Notes: a model not told the origin generated them from the letters alone. Positions 1-9,135 are shown, counted from the first letter of the stretch. The stretch: DNA of 35,870 nucleotides from Pseudomonadota bacterium (GCA_023433775.1 JAEYTY010000021.1:1-35870), one strand, 5' to 3'. Numbers and translations: made by a program.

Positions 1-836
1 AGCACCAGCCGCGCGCCTGCATTGGCCACCTCGATGCGATTGCCCGCGGGCTCATAGACATAGAGAAAGAACGTGCCCTGGATGGCGTGTTTGTGCGGCC
101 CCGCCTCGATATGCACGCCGTTCTCAAGAAAAATGTCGGCCGCCCGCAGCACGTCTTCACGCTGGTCCACCGCATAGGTCAAATGATGGAAGCGCCCGCG
201 ATGGCCGGTGTGATCTTCGGCATAGGCTATGTCATAGGACTTGTTGTTGACCGTAAACCAGCAGCCGCCCAGCCGGCCATTGTCGAGCTGGATAAGCTCG
301 GTCACGCGGCTGCCCAGTGCCTCGACCATCCATTTGCGAATGGCGGAAACATCGCTCGCCAGCAGATTGACGTGATCAATACGGCGAACACACACGCCCT
401 GCCCATGATAGCGCCCGGCAATGTTCTTGAGCGCAGGCCTGTTATCCACCTCGGGCACATAACGCCGCGTCTCATAGTAGAGCTCGAATATGTGCCCATC
501 CGGATCGGTAAAACGATAGGCCCGCCCGTGACCCTCATCGCCATCCACCCAGCCGAGCCCACATCCCATCGCCTCGATAACCTTGACGCGCCGCTCCAGC
601 GCTTCGGGCGAGGCCGCCCGATAAGCCACATGGCCGACGCCGGTCGTGTCGGCCCGCGTCAGTTTGAGGCTATAAAATTCATAATCGTCAAACCCCCGCA
701 GATAAGCGACGTCACTGGTGCCGTGGCTCAGCGACAGGCCATAGACCCGCGTGAAAAAATCGAGGCTTTCCTCGAACCGGTCTGTCAGCAGTTCGATATG
801 GGCGAGGTGGGCGACGTCGTGGCAAATCTCGGGCAT
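1..836 (-). CDS. Type I extradiol dioxygenase, catechol 2,3-dioxygenase-like (partial, runs off left edge)
   Basis: Read from the minus strand, this frame gives 278 residues without a stop before the left edge, so the C-terminus is missing. It has two VOC modules (about 8-122 and 152-275), as in catechol 2,3-dioxygenases that cut a catechol ring next to the hydroxyls using Fe(II). The expected 2-His-1-carboxylate ligands are visible: H155 in RRIDHVNLL, H218 in RFHHLTYAV and E269 in YEPAGNRIEV. The last segment closely resembles the extradiol dioxygenase signature (LYVYEPAG). The ATG at 836 is chosen because a GAGAG element sits about 8 nt upstream. It is the last gene seen of the operon that also encodes a LigAB-type class II extradiol enzyme, 10 nt after the YciI-like gene. 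The family is secure; the substrate is unknown. Confidence 0.9.
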   Translation of the reverse strand, partial: MPEICHDVAHLAHIELLTDRFEESLDFFTRVYGLSLSHGTSDVAYLRGFDDYEFYSLKLTRADTTGVGHVAYRAASPEALERRVKVIEAMGCGLGWVDGDEGHGRAYRFTDPDGHIFELYYETRRYVPEVDNRPALKNIAGRYHGQGVCVRRIDHVNLLASDVSAIRKWMVEALGSRVTELIQLDNGRLGGCWFTVNNKSYDIAYAEDHTGHRGRFHHLTYAVDQREDVLRAADIFLENGVHIEAGPHKHAIQGTFFLYVYEPAGNRIEVANAGARLV

Positions 837-846
837 GGCATATCTC

Positions 847-1158
847 TCAGCTATTCGCTGCAATGATCCGTTGCGCGGGAAACCCATCGGCAATCGCCGT
901 AATCTCGATAGCCTCCACCACGCCTGCCAGATTGAACGGGTCCTGCCGCGCAAAGTCCATGGCATCGGCATGGCTTGCCGCTTCCAGAATGCCGAAATTG
1001 CCGCTGCGTGATCCGTCTTCGGCAGTCAGGGCACTGCCGATCAGCACGCGCACCAGGCCATTGCCGCCAGAAGCGACATGCTCCCGATGCGCAGGACGCG
1101 TCGCGTCGCGCAGTGCATCGACACCGTGCTTGTGACGGCAATGCATGAGAAAATGCAT
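847..1158 (-). CDS. YciI-family small protein
   Basis: This is a 103-residue protein of the YciI type, a ferredoxin-like alpha/beta dimer distantly related to muconolactone isomerase. Supporting signs are an N-terminal strand with several His residues (MHFLMHCRHKHG), a central strand carrying LVRVLIGSAL, and the family's DP..LAG signature seen as ARQDPFNLAGVVE near residues 70-82. Its ATG begins 3 nt after the LigB stop and its stop is 10 nt before the catechol-dioxygenase start, so it belongs to the ring-cleavage operon. Members often accompany aromatic or chloroaromatic catabolism, where they are proposed to act as lactone isomerases or dehalogenase-like enzymes. A role on a ring-cleavage or lactone intermediate here is inference from position only. 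Confidence 0.8.
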   Translation of the reverse strand: MHFLMHCRHKHGVDALRDATRPAHREHVASGGNGLVRVLIGSALTAEDGSRSGNFGILEAASHADAMDFARQDPFNLAGVVEAIEITAIADGFPAQRIIAANS

Positions 1159-1161
1159 CGC

Positions 1162-2007
1162 TCAGCCCTTGCTGTTTTCAAGCAGCAGCATTCCCGCGCC
1201 GGTCATCGAGGCCGGTGCAAAATAATGGCTGTGCCGCGTATCGACCTTCTCGTTCATCGCCGCGCGCATCACCAGCCACATGATCAGCTCAGCGCCTTCC
1301 GAGCCAAACATCTCGACATAGTCTTCACGCGACATGTCCCGGTATTTCGCGGGGTCAGCAGCAATGCCTTCAAGCCATTTCCGGTCGGCATCCTGATTGA
1401 TGTAGCCGGCGCGCGAGCCCTGCAACTGGTGTGACAGTCCGCCCGTACCCAGAACCACGATCTTTTCGTCGGTCGGCCAGGTATCGATGGCCTCGCGCAC
1501 AACCTTGCCCAATTCCCACATGCGCTGCGGCGTCGGGATGGGATACTGGATCGTGTTGACGAAAATCGGCACCACCTTCACCGGCCAGGCCTCAGGTCGC
1601 CCAAACATCAGCTCCATAGGCACCTGCATTCCGTGGTCGACTTCGATCTCGCGACACACCAGCGGGTCGAAATGCCGGCTCAGCAGCAGGTCGATGAAGT
1701 GCCAGGAGAAATCCACGGCACCCTTGAACGGCGGAATGGCGCGTGCGCCCCAACCCTCATCGATGGGATTGTAGGTGTCGGCACAGCCGACAGCAAAGGT
1801 CGGCACGCGATCAAGGAAAAAGGAATTGCCGTGATCATTGAAGATCACAATCGCAATGTCGGGCTTCTGCTCTGCCATCCATTGCTGGGCAGGAATGTAG
1901 CCGTCAAAAAATGGCTTCCAGTCCGCCGTGTCACGCAGGCCCTTGTCGAGCGCCACGCCGATGGAGGGAACATGCGAGGTTCCAACGCCGCCAATAAGCT
2001 TAGCCAT
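1162..2007 (-). CDS. ligB: Class II (LigB-type) extradiol dioxygenase catalytic subunit
   Basis: A 281-residue catalytic beta subunit of the protocatechuate 4,5-dioxygenase/LigB superfamily, which performs Fe(II)-dependent meta-cleavage of catecholic acids. The iron ligands and acid/base residues can be placed by comparison with Sphingobium LigB: H12 (TSHVPS), H59 (FNDHGNSF) and E240 (GSEGAEL) as ligands, with H125 (VDHGMQVP) and H193 (GGLSHQLQG) as catalytic histidines. The motifs PTFAVGCADTYNPIDEGWG and GTGGLSHQLQGSRAG are typical of the family. Its start overlaps the end of the LigA-like gene by 8 nt, so the two are probably translationally coupled and made in equal amounts. Substrate is not settled: protocatechuate, gallate, 3-O-methylgallate or another catechol are all possible. 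Confidence 0.93.
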   Translation of the reverse strand: MAKLIGGVGTSHVPSIGVALDKGLRDTADWKPFFDGYIPAQQWMAEQKPDIAIVIFNDHGNSFFLDRVPTFAVGCADTYNPIDEGWGARAIPPFKGAVDFSWHFIDLLLSRHFDPLVCREIEVDHGMQVPMELMFGRPEAWPVKVVPIFVNTIQYPIPTPQRMWELGKVVREAIDTWPTDEKIVVLGTGGLSHQLQGSRAGYINQDADRKWLEGIAADPAKYRDMSREDYVEMFGSEGAELIMWLVMRAAMNEKVDTRHSHYFAPASMTGAGMLLLENSKG

Positions 2008-2353
2008 TGATCTTTTTCCCCAGTCTCTGCGTCAAGAACGCGGTGTGCTCCATGCCCGCCTGGTCGGCCCCGATCTGGGTGATCGGGGTGGGGTCGATGG
2101 CCGAGATCTTGAGGATGAAAAACAGATTGCCGCCGAGCCGCACCATTTCCTGCCAGTCGCGCGTGCGAACTGCAGTTTTCTCTTCTGCGGTCAGGCGGAA
2201 GCGGTCGAGATAGGCCTCTTCGTCCTGTCGGAAGGCGTCACGATTGGCCGGGTCCATCAGGCCCATGGCCATCTTGTTGATATTGTAGCCGGTCAGCGAA
2301 TGGGGCCGGTCGAGAAGAGGCGTTGCGGGCAACGGCTTGGACGGATCGCTCAT
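2000..2353 (-). CDS. ligA: LigA-type small subunit of class II extradiol dioxygenase
   Basis: A 117-residue protein resembling the alpha subunit of protocatechuate 4,5-dioxygenase, an all-helical lid that packs over the LigB active site. The family pattern is clear: LTGYNINKMAMGLMDPANRD followed by AFRQDEEAYLDRF and LTAEEKTAVRTRDW, then the Gly-rich GGNLFFILK. It is a little shorter than Sphingobium LigA (about 139 residues) and lacks most of that protein's C-terminal tail. The open frame continues upstream to 2545, but the ATG at 2353 is preferred because it forms an ATGA overlap with the stop of the upstream hydrolase and begins just before the family homology. It overlaps ligB by 8 nt. Confidence 0.9.
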   Translation of the reverse strand: MSDPSKPLPATPLLDRPHSLTGYNINKMAMGLMDPANRDAFRQDEEAYLDRFRLTAEEKTAVRTRDWQEMVRLGGNLFFILKISAIDPTPITQIGADQAGMEHTAFLTQRLGKKING

Positions 2354-3066
2354 GCTGTCTCCTTGACGGTTTCGAGCCACTCCCGCAGCGCCGCAGCAGC
2401 TGCTGCGGGTTGCTCGATCGGTGCGAAATGACCCGCATTCTCGATGATCACGAGCCGCGCATTGGGCAGGGCTTCGGCAATCTGCTGATGCTGGGCCGGC
2501 GGGCTCCAGCCATCCTGGCGGCCGACAGCCACCAGAACCGGACAATGAATGTCCGCCATATACAGCATGGCGTCGGGCCGGCCGAGCAGCGCGCGCAACT
2601 GGCGTTCATGAATTTCGGGCGTCATTGCCCCCGCCATGCGGCGCAGCGCTGTCATCAGGGTCACGTCCGAGTGGCGCGACGCATCAACCATGGGTGGCAG
2701 CCACTCATCGAGCAGCGACTCCATGCCGCGATTATTCGCGAGGTCGATGAAATGCTGGCGCTTGGCCTCCTCCCCCTCTTTTCGTGGATGATGGCCGGTA
2801 TTGAACAGCGCCAGGCCACCAATGCGCTCTGGCGCCATGCGCGCCATTTCGAGCGCCACGCGTCCACCCATCGAATGGCCTGCGACCAGCAGGCGTCCCG
2901 GGTGGACAGCCAACACACTCTCGGCCATCGCATTTATCGACACGGCCTGTGTCACATCGGCGAAGGCAACCGGATATGGGTCCAGCATATCCGCAGCCGG
3001 CCGCCACACGGTGTCATCCGAAATGAGACCGGGGACGAACACAAGTGTTGGCTGTCCACCGCTCAT
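2350..3066 (-). CDS. Alpha/beta hydrolase, candidate meta-cleavage-product or ester hydrolase
   Basis: A 238-residue single-domain alpha/beta hydrolase. The catalytic triad is readable: nucleophile S65 in AGHSMGGRV, acid D185 in VGRQDGWSPP and H213 in NAGHFAPIEQP; the oxyanion strand is FVPGLISDDTVW. No signal peptide is seen, so it should act in the cytoplasm. The frame extends upstream to 3183, but the ATG at 3066 is chosen because it follows the stop of the preceding VOC gene by 1 nt and begins at the first core strand. It shares an ATGA junction with ligA. In meta-cleavage pathways such hydrolases split carbon-carbon bonds of ring-fission products (BphD/XylF type) or open lactones and esters. 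Which of these applies cannot be told from sequence. Confidence 0.88.
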   Translation of the reverse strand: MSGGQPTLVFVPGLISDDTVWRPAADMLDPYPVAFADVTQAVSINAMAESVLAVHPGRLLVAGHSMGGRVALEMARMAPERIGGLALFNTGHHPRKEGEEAKRQHFIDLANNRGMESLLDEWLPPMVDASRHSDVTLMTALRRMAGAMTPEIHERQLRALLGRPDAMLYMADIHCPVLVAVGRQDGWSPPAQHQQIAEALPNARLVIIENAGHFAPIEQPAAAAAALREWLETVKETA

Positions 3067-3067
3067 G

Positions 3068-3487
3068 TCAGGCGCCGTCCGCCATGGAAATCCACGGCTC
3101 GGCCGGAGCCTTGCGCTCACCGATCTGGTGGAATTCGATGATCGCGCCATCAGGATCGCGTACCATGGCCCGGAACCCGTCACGCGGCGGCATCTTGAGC
3201 GTCAGGCCCTTGTCGAGCAGCATCTGGCAGGTCGCATAAACGTCCCGCACGCGGTAGCAGACATGGCTGACGCCGGTCCCACCCTTGACGCCCTTGCGCT
3301 CAACCAGCGCAACGGTGGGGGTAAAGCGGTCCGACTTGGCCATTTCCATATCGTTTGGCGCGGCCATGAAGGTGGCGCTCATCGTCGGCTGGTCCATGCG
3401 GCGCACGAGGTCCAGACCAAGCGTGGACCAGAACTTTTCCGATTGGTCGACGCTGTCCGTGAAGATGGTGGTGTGAAGGTAATACAT
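3068..3487 (-). CDS. VOC-family glyoxalase-like protein (paralogue 1)
   Basis: A 139-residue VOC-fold protein similar to glyoxalase I. All four positions that bind metal in glyoxalase I appear occupied: H5 (YLHTTIF), E63 (LVERKG), H75 (VSHVCYRV) and E118 (AIIEFHQ). That argues for a metal-dependent isomerase or lyase rather than a binding protein. The gene ends with an unusual tail, APAEPWISMADG, which recurs in the two other small VOC proteins of this locus, as does an inner PPRDGF element. It starts 31 nt after the VOC gene at 3519 and its stop lies 1 nt before the hydrolase start, so it is part of the ring-cleavage operon. The actual substrate is unknown; glutathione-linked chemistry is not implied. 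Confidence 0.88.
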   Translation of the reverse strand: MYYLHTTIFTDSVDQSEKFWSTLGLDLVRRMDQPTMSATFMAAPNDMEMAKSDRFTPTVALVERKGVKGGTGVSHVCYRVRDVYATCQMLLDKGLTLKMPPRDGFRAMVRDPDGAIIEFHQIGERKAPAEPWISMADGA

Positions 3488-3518
3488 CGCTACTCTCTTG
3501 CTTTGGCTTCGGCGCAGG

Positions 3519-3974
3519 TCAGACGTTCCAGGTGCCCTGATCGGGCATGGACAACCACGGCTCCGCCGGCTCGAGCGCGGGACGGCGCTGGATCAGCTCG
3601 ATCGAAGTACCTTCCGGCGTATTGACGAATGCCTTGAAGCCATCGCGCGGCGGACGCTGCACGGTAAAGCCAGCCTGCATCAGCCGTTCGCAGGTCTCGT
3701 AGATATTGTCGACGCGATAGCCCAGGTGACCGAAAGGCTTCGCGAAAAACGCGTCGTCCTCGTCGTCCCAGCTCTTCAGCAGTTCAAGGTTCGGACCGAA
3801 GCGCGCGGTGAACTGCGCAGTCTCGAGATCTTCGTCGGCGGCCAGGAACACAACTGTGCACCGCTCCGCCTCGACTTCCATGCGCTTTGTCTCAGTCAGG
3901 CCCAGAACATTGACATAAAAATCCAGGGCCTTTTCCAGGTCCCGCACCTTGATCATGGTGTGCATATATTCCAT
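3519..3974 (-). CDS. VOC-family glyoxalase I-like protein (paralogue 2), first gene of ring-cleavage operon
   Basis: A 151-residue VOC protein, the closest of the three paralogues to lactoylglutathione lyase: the N-terminus EYMHTMIKVRDLEKALDFY and the segment FGHLGYRVDNIYETCERL follow that enzyme closely. Predicted metal ligands are H5, E64, H83 and E126. It carries PPRDGFKAFV and the C-terminal EPAEPWLSMPDQG tail shared with the VOC genes at 3068 and 10756. The ATG at 3974 has a strong GGAGGAGGG Shine-Dalgarno 5 nt upstream. As the first gene of the minus operon it faces the Gfo/Idh/MocA gene at 4205 across a 230-nt divergent promoter region. The function may be on a keto-sugar or ring-fission product rather than methylglyoxal; that is inference. 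Confidence 0.9.
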   Translation of the reverse strand: MEYMHTMIKVRDLEKALDFYVNVLGLTETKRMEVEAERCTVVFLAADEDLETAQFTARFGPNLELLKSWDDEDDAFFAKPFGHLGYRVDNIYETCERLMQAGFTVQRPPRDGFKAFVNTPEGTSIELIQRRPALEPAEPWLSMPDQGTWNV

Positions 3975-4204
3975 CGGCGCCCTCCTCCATATGCAGGCTC
4001 ATAGACCCGCTTTCACTGTTACCCAGCACTTTAAGCGGGCGCTTCCGGCTGCCGCAAGCATTATTTCTGTAAAAAAACAAAATAAGATTGCGTCGTGACG
4101 CCATTCGGGCTCTTATCTCAGCATAACATGGGTTTTTGCGATATTCGACGCGCCAGCCCACCAAAATTTATGATGATCGTTGAACAATATGGAGGGCAAC
4201 GAAA
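3975..4204. promoter_or_regulatory. Divergent promoter region with TTATTT/AAATAA inverted repeat
   Basis: This 230-nt gene-free stretch separates the ring-cleavage operon from the divergent oxidoreductase. It becomes AT-rich in the middle. At 4061-4066 TTATTT faces AAATAA at 4080-4085, a perfect 6-bp inverted repeat with a 13-nt A-rich spacer that contains TGTAAAAA. Arms of this kind recall operators of ROK repressors such as NagC and Mlc, and a ROK regulator is encoded at 12371. The eight bases TGTAAAAA recur at 10551-10558 in the other divergent region of the locus. Operator identity is a guess. A GGAGGG Shine-Dalgarno for the plus-strand gene lies at the right end. Confidence 0.4.
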
Positions 4205-5206
4205 ATGGCACCAGAACCACTCGGCTGGGGCGTCGTCGGCACGGGCAACATTTCGACCACTGTTGTTGAGCAACTGGCTGCAGTCACCGGTGAACGCCCA
4301 GTCGCCGTGAGTTCGCGGACTGCGGAAAAGGCGGCGCAGTTCGCCGAGAAGCACGGCATCGCCGCCAGCTATGATTCCGTTGCAGGGCTACTGGCCGACC
4401 CTGCGGTTGAAGCCGTCTATATCGCCCTGCCCCACAGCGCTCACCTTGACGCCATTCTACAGGCCCTAGATGCCGGCAAGCACGTCCTCTGCGAAAAGCC
4501 CATGGGCATGAGCGCGGGCGAAATCGAGCGCATTGAGCAGCATCCCCAGGCGAAGAACCTCACCATCGGCGAAGGCTTCATGCTACGCCATCAGCCACAA
4601 TGGCGCTGGGTCGAAGAGGCGATCCGCTCCGGCGGGCTTGGTCGCGTCCGGGCCGTTCACGCCTTCAGCGCCCTCACCATTCCGCGCAGCCCGCCTGATC
4701 CAACCCGCGGCGCCCTGCCCGGCGACGGCAGTCTACTCCTCGATATTGGCTGCTATTCCGTCCACCAGATGCGCACCATTTTTGGCGCCGAACCAACCGA
4801 AGTAAGCGCCAGCATCGAATTCGACGATGCCGGCGTCGACAACATGGTTTCGGCCACTCTGCGCTTCCCCGAGGGCACGGGCCATCTCACCATTGCCACC
4901 ACGCTCAAGCGCGGCCGACGGGTGCATATCCTGGGCACGCAGGGCAGCATCGAAATGCTCAATCCGGTTCACTCACCTGCGGGCACGGCGCGTGTGCTGG
5001 CGGTGCTCGCGGGCGACGATGGCGACCCTAAGGAAATGCAGTTTCCCATCGATCAGCAATATGGCCTGCAACTGCAAGAATTCGCGTCGGCGGTTCGCCA
5101 GGGGCGCCAGCCCATGGTCTCGCTCACCAATGCCCTGGGCAACGCCCGCGTCATCGATGCGATCCGAACCTCCGCTGTCAATGGCGGCGCCTGGACCAGC
5201 CTCTGA
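4205..5206 (+). CDS. Gfo/Idh/MocA-family oxidoreductase (paralogue 1)
   Basis: A 333-residue NAD(P)-dependent oxidoreductase of the Gfo/Idh/MocA family. The Rossmann nucleotide loop is GVVGTGNIST (9-18). The signature catalytic lysine is K98 in HVLCEKPMG. The active-site segment LLLDIGCYSVHQMR places D180 and Y184 where dihydrodiol dehydrogenase and 1,5-anhydrofructose reductase carry D-I-G-x-Y. The C-terminal half forms the alpha/beta substrate domain. Enzymes of this family oxidise or reduce hydroxyls of sugars, inositols or trans-dihydrodiols. GGAGGG precedes the ATG by about 8 nt. It is divergent from a VOC gene, and a second VOC plus Gfo pair occurs at 10756-12342 with the shared motifs EGFM and RH-x-PQWR. 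Oxidation of a sugar moiety is the likeliest role, but a dihydrodiol substrate would also fit the ring-cleavage neighbours. Confidence 0.92.
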   Translation: MAPEPLGWGVVGTGNISTTVVEQLAAVTGERPVAVSSRTAEKAAQFAEKHGIAASYDSVAGLLADPAVEAVYIALPHSAHLDAILQALDAGKHVLCEKPMGMSAGEIERIEQHPQAKNLTIGEGFMLRHQPQWRWVEEAIRSGGLGRVRAVHAFSALTIPRSPPDPTRGALPGDGSLLLDIGCYSVHQMRTIFGAEPTEVSASIEFDDAGVDNMVSATLRFPEGTGHLTIATTLKRGRRVHILGTQGSIEMLNPVHSPAGTARVLAVLAGDDGDPKEMQFPIDQQYGLQLQEFASAVRQGRQPMVSLTNALGNARVIDAIRTSAVNGGAWTSL

Positions 5207-5236
5207 AAAAGTGAAGGACGCCTGAGCGTCCTTCAC
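5206..5236 (-). terminator. Rho-independent terminator for the sugar-transport operon
   Basis: A perfect 11-bp stem (GTGAAGGACGC at 5211-5221 with GCGTCCTTCAC at 5226-5236) and a 4-nt loop lie between two convergent genes. The A5 run at 5206-5210 gives a U-tract after the stem only on the minus strand, so it terminates the operon ending at 5260. It may slow plus-strand transcription too, but there is no U-run on that side. Confidence 0.8.
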
Positions 5237-5259
5237 CACATTCCACAATGCCTTTGGAC

Positions 5260-6182
5260 TTAGTCCGGGAAGGGATAATCCATATAGGCAAAGTGGATAT
5301 TGTCAGGCGCCCAGGAATTGACGTTGAACGTTCCCTGTCCGCCAAATGTGCGCACCACGACTTTGCTCTCGCCGCCATCGGCAGGCATCACGCGCAATTC
5401 GATGTCGAGATCGGCCGGGTGGGTAATCACGCCCTTTTCGTAGCTGATATAGGACATCCATTTGCCGTCCGGCGAGAAATGGGGGAACCAGTTCACGCGG
5501 TCGTCAAAAGTGATGCGCTCAATATTGGAGCCATCCGGGCGCATCCTGAAAATCTGTGCATGGCCGGGGCGTTCCGCCTCGATCTCCGAGTTGAAATAGA
5601 CCCATTCGCCATCCCGGCTATACTCCGGTCCATCAGACTTTTCCGGGCGGGCAATGAGATAGGTGTCAGCACCACCGGCAACCGGAATCGTCGCGATGCT
5701 CAGCTTGCCGCGCACCACTTCGCCCACGCGTTCGACGGCGGTGTAAACCAGCGTCGAATTGTCCGGCGAAACGCCATGAAGCCAATAGGAATAGCCGCGC
5801 TCTTCAGGATAATCGTTGGAAATCTGGCGCGGCGTCCCACCGGCAAAGGGAATGCGGTAAAGCTTGCCGGCGGCAGAGAAGTAAATCTCCGAATTGTCCG
5901 GCGACAGCACATGGTCATTGTTGCAGGTCTGGACATCGCCCGTTGGGATTTCAATCAGCCCCGTGGACCCGTCAGCGGCCAGCCGGTGCAGTTTGCCCCC
6001 CCCATTGATGATCAGCCACTTGCCGTCATTGGTCCAGTTCGGCGCCTCGTAAAGCGTCGGCAGTTCAATGACAGTCCGTATCTCGCCACTGTCCTTGTTG
6101 ACCACGCAGACCCGCGAAATCTGACCCGGCTGCAGGTCCTTGCGACCGGGCCAGCGGCCATATTCTCTCTGTGCCTTGTCCA

Positions 6183-6183
<1 letters not shown>
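5260..6183 (-). CDS. TolB-like PD40 beta-propeller protein, cytoplasmic
   Basis: A 307-residue protein built of PD40/TolB-type propeller blades. Repeated blade motifs are LSPDNSEIYF, VSPDNSTLVYT, YSRDGEWVYFNS, FSPDGKWMSYIS and WAPDNIHFAY. The family includes periplasmic TolB, cytoplasmic propeller proteins and oligogalacturonate lyase. No signal peptide is visible, so a cytosolic enzyme or binding protein is expected. Histidines at blade tips (NNDHVLSPDN, YWLHGVSPDN, WFPHFSPDG) could form a central metal site as in oligogalacturonate lyase; that is inference. The ATG at 6183 overlaps the stop of the ABC ATPase gene as TGATG, so translation is coupled. It is the last gene of the importer operon, before the terminator at 5206-5236, which points to action on the imported carbohydrate. 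Confidence 0.8.
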
Positions 6184-7271
<1,088 letters not shown>

Positions 7272-7275
7272 GTCG

Positions 7276-8187
7276 CTATCCCTTGACTGCGCCGGCGGTG
7301 ATGCCGCGGACGAACCACCGGCCCGAAACGATGTAGACCAGCAGCGGAACGAGTGCGGTCAGCATGGTGGCCGCCATTTCCACGTTGAACTGCCGCTCGC
7401 CAGTCTGCGAACCGATGATGTTATTGAGCTGGACTGTCATGGGGGCATTGTCGCGCCCGCCGAATGTCAGCCCGAGAATATAGTCATTCCAGGCGCCGGT
7501 GGCCTGCCAGATCACCACCACGATGGTGATAGGGGCAGACATCGGCAGGATGACCGACCAGAAAATGCGCCAGAACCCTGCCCCGTCAATGCGTGCCGCC
7601 TTGAAGATTTCGATGGGCAGCCCGGCATAGAAGTTGCGGTACATAAGCGTGACCACGGGCAGGCCGAAGATCACATGCATGGCGATAATGCCCGGCAAGG
7701 TGCCGAAGATGCCAAGCGCCGCCCACAGCCGGACCAGCGGATAAAGCACCATCTGCAGCGGAATGAACGCGCCGAACATCAGGATGGCGAAGATCAGGTT
7801 GGCGCCCTTGAAGCGCCAGAACGATAGGACATAGCCGTTGAGTGCGCCGAACAAGATCGACAGCACCACGACGGGCACCACGATCTTGACCGAGTTGAAG
7901 AACCCGACCTGAACGCCGTTACAGTTAAGACCCGTACAGGCCTCGCTCCAGGCCTTGCCCCAGGCGTCCAGTGTCGGCGCCATGGCCGGCATGAGCACAT
8001 TGGTGGCACGAACCTCGTCCATCGGCTTCAGCGAAGTCGAAACCATGACGTAGATCGGGAGCAGGAAGAACAGTGCGGCGACGATCAGAAAGGCATAAAT
8101 GCCCAAACGGTCCCAGGTGAGGCGGCGGGGTTTTGGCCCGGAATGCGCGTCGGTGGAATTGACGCTGGCAATGCTGGCATCAGTCAT
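7276..8187 (-). CDS. Carbohydrate ABC transporter permease (GtsC/MalG type)
   Basis: A 303-residue inner-membrane permease with six predicted membrane spans starting at LGIYAFLIVAALFFLLPIY. The cytoplasmic EAA loop that docks to the ATPase is seen as EIFKAARIDGAGFWRIF. The periplasmic segment EACTGLNCNGV and the end WFVRGITAGAVKG closely match what I know of Pseudomonas-type GtsC glucose/mannose permeases. The frame extends upstream to 8268, but the ATG at 8187 is preferred: it lies 4 nt after the previous permease's stop, with AGGGG upstream. It works with the permease at 8192 and the binding protein at 9171. Glucose or mannose is suggested by family only; the true cargo may be a glycoside. 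Confidence 0.92.
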   Translation of the reverse strand: MTDASIASVNSTDAHSGPKPRRLTWDRLGIYAFLIVAALFFLLPIYVMVSTSLKPMDEVRATNVLMPAMAPTLDAWGKAWSEACTGLNCNGVQVGFFNSVKIVVPVVVLSILFGALNGYVLSFWRFKGANLIFAILMFGAFIPLQMVLYPLVRLWAALGIFGTLPGIIAMHVIFGLPVVTLMYRNFYAGLPIEIFKAARIDGAGFWRIFWSVILPMSAPITIVVVIWQATGAWNDYILGLTFGGRDNAPMTVQLNNIIGSQTGERQFNVEMAATMLTALVPLLVYIVSGRWFVRGITAGAVKG

Positions 8188-8191
8188 TTTT

Positions 8192-9073
8192 TCAGCCCCT
8201 CTGGAGTGCTGATGCACGGCGGCTGCGCCAGTTCTGGAAGTACCAGATAGGTGCGCCGATCGCGACAACGGTAAGGATCAGGATGGTTGCGCCCGCGCTG
8301 GCAAGGCCGGCATTCTGGCGTTCAAACAGATAGTCCATGACGAACTTGGCCGGGACTTCCGTGGCGCTGCCGGGCCCGCCATTGGTCATGGCGACAACCA
8401 GGTCATAATTACGCACAACGCCGAAGGACAGCAGCAGGATGCAGGTGGCCAGCGACGGTCCGAGCATGGGAATGACGACCGAAACATAGGTCCGCCACTT
8501 GGGGATACCCTCGACACGGGTGGCCTTCCACACGTCCTGGTCTACGCCACGCAGGCCGGCCAGCACGATGGCCATCACCAGGCCGGCGCCGTGCCACACA
8601 GCTGCGGCGACGATGGTGTAGATGGCAAGGTTCCGGTCGATCAGCAGCCTGAACGTAAAGTCGGTCCAGCCCAGATCCTGCACGAACTTCTGCAGGCCAA
8701 GCTGAGGGTTGAGGAACCACTGCCAGGCAAAACCCGTCACGATATAGGAGAGCGCATAGGGATAGAGGAAAATGGTGCGGAACAAGGTTTCGGCGCGCAC
8801 CTGCTGGTCGATGAAAATCGCCAGCAAATAGCCGATGATCAGGCATCCGCCGACAAATCCGACACCAAAAATCAGCATGTTGCGCATGGAGGTGATCCAG
8901 CGCGAACTGCGGAACAGCGTCTCGTACTGTTCAAACCCGATAAAAGTGAAATCAGGGAAGGACTTCGACGCTGTAAATGAAAGGGCTACCGTCCAGAGGA
9001 TGCAGCCCACAAAGACCGTGAGAGTAACGAGAATGGTGGGCGACAGCGCAATTTTTGCGGCAATGGTGCGCAC
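8192..9073 (-). CDS. Carbohydrate ABC transporter permease (GtsB/MalF type)
   Basis: A 293-residue inner-membrane permease. Membrane spans begin at about ILVTLTVFVGCILWTVAL, and the family segments LFRTIFLYPYALSYIVTG and GLVMAIVLAGLRGVD are recognisable. The EAA-type loop is DVWKATRVEGIPKWRTY. It pairs with the GtsC-like permease to form the channel. The start is a choice: an ATG at 9106 has no ribosome site, while a GTG at 9073 has GGAG about 8 nt upstream and starts right before the first hydrophobic span, so the GTG is used here. An 11-bp hairpin lies between it and the binding-protein gene. Confidence 0.88.
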   Translation of the reverse strand: MRTIAAKIALSPTILVTLTVFVGCILWTVALSFTASKSFPDFTFIGFEQYETLFRSSRWITSMRNMLIFGVGFVGGCLIIGYLLAIFIDQQVRAETLFRTIFLYPYALSYIVTGFAWQWFLNPQLGLQKFVQDLGWTDFTFRLLIDRNLAIYTIVAAAVWHGAGLVMAIVLAGLRGVDQDVWKATRVEGIPKWRTYVSVVIPMLGPSLATCILLLSFGVVRNYDLVVAMTNGGPGSATEVPAKFVMDYLFERQNAGLASAGATILILTVVAIGAPIWYFQNWRSRRASALQRG

Positions 9074-9135
9074 TTGGACTTCTCCAGTAAAACGTCCGCC
9101 GGGCATCCGCGCTGAGGCTGGCCCTGGCTACAGGT

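Noticed and set aside
87..866. Plus-strand frame of 259 codons
   Set aside because: It is antisense to the catechol-dioxygenase-like gene, whose metal ligands and signature are clear on the minus strand; the plus product resembles nothing.
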